Shown here: positions 5,895-7,745 of the stretch, one piece after another | Numbering within the stretch: position 1 is the first letter of the stretch | How the letters are laid out: every line of letters begins with the position of its first letter | NCBI RefSeq assembly: GCF_002835825.1 | Contig: NZ_PIZH01000068.1 | Coordinates: 1 to 7,745 of the forward strand | Source of the DNA: Methanoregula sp. | GTDB lineage: Archaea > Halobacteriota > Methanomicrobia > Methanomicrobiales > Methanospirillaceae | Direction of reading: 5' to 3' | DNA length: 7,745 nucleotides | Position numbers and translations under genes: made by a program | The notes under the pieces: model-generated | Database searches by the model: none | The model's input: only the letters and a program-made list of their open reading frames with translations | Told to the model about the DNA's origin: nothing

Positions 5895-6404
5895 TCACCG
5901 CGCCTGTTTCCGTGCCTCGTTTGTCGCGTCCCGCTTTTTTGCCGCTGTGGCATAGATCCCGGCCAGCGCCCGGAGGTCTTCTGCAACTTCTGCCATATCC
6001 GTCTTGTTACCATCGATGGCGGCGGGAGAGTACGGGATCTCCCCGGCCGCGGAAAAATCGTCCCCTGCCACCTGGAGCGCAAACGCCCTGCCGATTACCG
6101 GCTCGATCACGTCGTCCAGCGGGTTTTCTCCCCGGACTTTCACGTCAATATCCAATGCATCCTTCAGCTGTTCCAGCGTTGTCGCAGCAAAACCCAGCAC
6201 AATGATCTCCCGCGGGTCGAATATATTGATGAATGTCAGCAGCTCTGCCTTCCCGCCGCCCGCGTCCTTTCCTTTCACCGCGAAACCCGTGGTGTGGAAC
6301 CATGCCCTGCGGAAGTCCTCGTACGTCTTTCCCTCTTTCAACCGCCTTGTCAGGATAGAGACGGTCCTTATGTTTTTCTGTTCTCCAGCCGGCACATGAA
6401 TCAC
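5895..6404 (-). CDS. Hypothetical protein, unrecognised family
   Basis: I do not recognise a characterised family. From GTG 6404 it encodes 169 residues ending at TGA 5897-5895. The core, 'RTVSILTRRLKEGKTYEDFRRAW' split around 'LKEGK', then 'FINIFDPREIIVLGF' and 'LDDVIEPVIGRAF', alternates strands and helices and could be a small alpha/beta fold, perhaps of the dimeric ferredoxin-like kind (weak guess). A glycine-rich stretch, 'KGKDAGGGKAE', probably forms a loop. The last 35 residues look like a charged, alanine-rich helix. No signal peptide or membrane segment is seen. A second GTG at 6395 is an alternative start, with GTGAT four bases before it as a weak ribosome site. The open frame continues upstream into the kinase gene, but that part is a shadow. 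The start lies 58 bases after the kinase stop on the same strand, so co-transcription is likely. Confidence 0.72.
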   Translation of the reverse strand: MIHVPAGEQKNIRTVSILTRRLKEGKTYEDFRRAWFHTTGFAVKGKDAGGGKAELLTFINIFDPREIIVLGFAATTLEQLKDALDIDVKVRGENPLDDVIEPVIGRAFALQVAGDDFSAAGEIPYSPAAIDGNKTDMAEVAEDLRALAGIYATAAKKRDATNEARKQAR

Positions 6405-6462
6405 TATGGCAATAATAGCAACGGGAATACTAAAGGATTGGCAGAATTGTCCAGTCCGCCTC

Positions 6463-7548
6463 TTACGGGGAAGAGAAGCGGTATGCGCCTTTCGGCACGT
6501 GGATCTCGAACCGCACGCCGGGTCCCTGCGTCCCGGTCTCGCTGATAGTGATGCCGGTGATCGAGAGGATCTCGCGGGAGAGGAAGAGGCCAAGACCGGT
6601 ATGTTTTCCAAATCCCTTCTGGAAGAGATTCTTTTTATCGGCATCGGCAATTCCGGTGCCATTGTCCCGGTAGGTGATGGTCAGGCCGGACGGCCCCTCG
6701 CTGAAAGAGAGCCCGATCTCCGTCACCGTTCTCCCGTGGCGCAGCGAGTTTTCCGCAAGAGTGTAGAACACCTTGATGATGAGGGGATCGGCATAGACTG
6801 AGATGCCCCGGACCCGGGCATCAACAGCGATCCCTGACAGCGGCAGTTCGGCCACAGCTGACCGGAACAGTTCCCCGACATCTTGCCAGAGGGGCTCCTT
6901 TACCCCGAGGTCCTCGTAATTCCGGGTGAACTCGATCTGCCGCTGGATCGCTTCCGCTGCATCATCTGCTTTCTTAAGGAATTCGGCCTTCTCCGGATCC
7001 GTTACCCTCCCTTTTGTCAGCTCGATGAACGCCCGCAGGCCCATGAGCTGGTTGAGGATGTCGTGGCGGGTGATGGACGAGAGGGTGTTGAGCTTTTTTA
7101 CGGTCAGCTGGAGGGCCCGCTCGGTCTTTTTCCTCTGCGTGATATCACGGATTACCCCGACAATAAACTCTTCTCCGGAGGCATTGACGTACAGGGCTTT
7201 CTTGGTCACGATCGTATGGGTCTTTCCCCGCGAATCGGTGAGGAGTTCCTCATTCTCGTTCTCCTGCCGGGTCCGGAACACATCACGGTCTTTCTCCACG
7301 AAGATCGCTGCCTCCCCCTCTGGAAAAACATCGTGGTCGGTCTTTCCCACCACGTCCTCACGGGAGTGACCAATGAATTCGCAGAAACTGTCATTAACCG
7401 TGACGAAGCGGTGATCGTGGTCCTTGATGAAAAGGGGGTCGGGCATGGTGTTGATGATCGCGTCAAGGTACCGGCGGGACTCCCTGAGGGCCCGCCCGAT
7501 CTTCTTCTGGTGGGTAACATCCCTCAGCGAGTCGATAACCCCGGTCAA
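6463..7548 (-). CDS. PAS-domain sensor histidine kinase, N-terminal part disrupted
   Basis: From TTG 7548 (361 residues) this is a cytoplasmic sensor kinase that autophosphorylates and passes phosphate to a receiver. Residues 1-13 are the tail of a PAS domain ('VIDSLRDVTHQKK'). A complete PAS spans 25-140 ('MPDPLFIKDHDHRF', 'GKTDHDVFPEGEA', 'VIRDITQRKK'). The phosphoacceptor helix has H162 in 'SITRHDILNQL', a form common in methanogen kinases. The ATPase domain keeps the N-box (N267, 'ENSLRHG'), G1 box (D295, 'DNGTGI'), F-box (F313, 'KGFGKH') and G2 box ('GLGL', 318-321), so the catalytic part looks functional. There is no transmembrane segment in view. TTG 7548 is the first conventional start but has no ribosome site and cuts a PAS domain in half. 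The same frame stays PAS-like upstream until a TAG at 7719-7717. The stop is TAA. The unrecognised small gene follows at 58 bases. A nearby receiver is in the REC-PAS protein. Confidence 0.85.
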   Translation of the reverse strand: MTGVIDSLRDVTHQKKIGRALRESRRYLDAIINTMPDPLFIKDHDHRFVTVNDSFCEFIGHSREDVVGKTDHDVFPEGEAAIFVEKDRDVFRTRQENENEELLTDSRGKTHTIVTKKALYVNASGEEFIVGVIRDITQRKKTERALQLTVKKLNTLSSITRHDILNQLMGLRAFIELTKGRVTDPEKAEFLKKADDAAEAIQRQIEFTRNYEDLGVKEPLWQDVGELFRSAVAELPLSGIAVDARVRGISVYADPLIIKVFYTLAENSLRHGRTVTEIGLSFSEGPSGLTITYRDNGTGIADADKKNLFQKGFGKHTGLGLFLSREILSITGITISETGTQGPGVRFEIHVPKGAYRFSSP

Positions 7549-7743
7549 CGCCCCGTCTTCGCCAAGGATCGGCGTTGCACTGATCCAGAGCGAGCACGAC
7601 TGGCCATCGGTCCGGGTGATCTCGGTCTCGGTCCGTACCGTGTTGCTCTCGAAATGGACACGCGGGGAGGTCTCAGCTGTACCGCCCTTTTCCTGGTGAA
7701 GTACGGTGTGTAGCAGCTAGTGGCGCTAGCTGTCCGGGTCCAT
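7549..7743 (-). pseudogene. Upstream PAS part of the kinase frame with two in-frame TAG codons
   Basis: Continuing the kinase frame upstream from TTG 7548 gives 'ITRTDGQSCSLWISATPILG' and, before that, 'RVHFESNTVRTETE' and 'LLHTVLHQEKGG'. This is the middle and C-terminal part of a PAS domain. TAG codons occur at 7719-7717 and 7728-7726. Before them the frame reads 'MDPDS' up to the window edge. Each TAG is one C-to-T change from CAG, which would give 'MDPDSQRHQLLHTVL', a natural-looking PAS segment. The likeliest reading is a larger kinase gene broken by nonsense mutations. Alternatives are TAG readthrough (pyrrolysine), assembly or base-call error, or a truncated gene starting downstream. 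Confidence 0.6.
7714..7732. repeat. Inverted repeat overlapping both TAG codons
   Basis: CAGCTAG (7714-7720) and CTAGCTG (7726-7732) are perfect 7-bp arms around TGGCG. Each arm contains a CTAG tetranucleotide, and both amber codons fall within the element. I noticed no other CTAG in the window by eye. If both TAG codons were CAG, the arms would no longer be perfect. Confidence 0.7.
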
Positions 7744-7745
7744 GT

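Noticed and set aside
5826..6545. + strand open frame (239 codons) spanning the small gene
   Set aside because: It runs through a convergent spacer and two minus-strand genes, with a cysteine- and arginine-rich composition typical of a shadow.
6405..6662. N-terminal extension of the small gene back to 6662
   Set aside because: This would overlap the kinase ATPase domain by 200 bases, and the extension is serine/arginine-rich and unlike a domain. A start at GTG 6404 or 6395 fits better.
6883..7713. Long + strand open frame (276 codons) opposite the kinase
   Set aside because: The minus strand in the same place encodes clear PAS, H-box and ATPase motifs. The + frame has no recognisable motif and is a GC-driven shadow.
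1..7745. CRISPR array, tRNA or rRNA genes, insertion sequence ends
   Set aside because: I saw no regularly spaced repeats, cloverleaf-like segments, transposase motifs or flanking target duplications. The repeats present are internal PAS copies or short promoter hexamers.

Overview
The window looks like a piece of a methanogenic archaeal chromosome, most likely Methanomicrobiales (Methanoregula-like). This is inferred from remembered protein style, not from a search. The supporting signs are an archaeal Spt5 (NGN plus KOW), long PAS-rich sensors with an N-terminal winged helix, a receiver with the methanogen-type 'FTGKGREDVV' segment, a histidine kinase with the methanogen-type 'RHDILNQ' H-box, TATA/BRE-like promoter sequences, and moderately high GC content.

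Layout: (1) 1-417 (+) is the 3' end of spt5. (2) 418-492 is a convergent spacer almost filled by a perfect 10-bp inverted repeat. (3) 493-3132 (-) is a winged-HTH / five-PAS / GAF regulator, probably started at a CTG codon with a good ribosome binding site. (4) 3133-3447 is a divergent control region with a shared TTTAAATAT element, several repeated hexamers, a hairpin and a T7 tract. (5) 3448-5829 (+) is a response-regulator receiver fused to four PAS domains, three of them gap-free copies of one another, with no output domain. (6) 5895-6404 (-) is an unrecognised small protein. (7) 6463-7548 (-) is a PAS histidine kinase whose catalytic half is intact. Its reading frame continues upstream as PAS-like sequence but is crossed by two in-frame TAG codons four codons apart.

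Working model (inference): the three signalling genes split between them what one long hybrid sensor often carries. The kinase (phosphate donor), the receiver-PAS protein (phosphate acceptor and sensor, no output) and the HTH-PAS-GAF protein (DNA binding and sensing, no receiver or kinase) could form one circuit. The receiver gene and the HTH gene are transcribed divergently from one short region rich in candidate operator repeats. Nothing in the sequence proves that they interact.

The points most worth a second look are the double amber in the kinase, the CTG start, the leader of the HTH gene with mutually exclusive pairings, and the exact collinear PAS copies. I saw no RNA genes, CRISPR arrays, insertion sequences or transposases.
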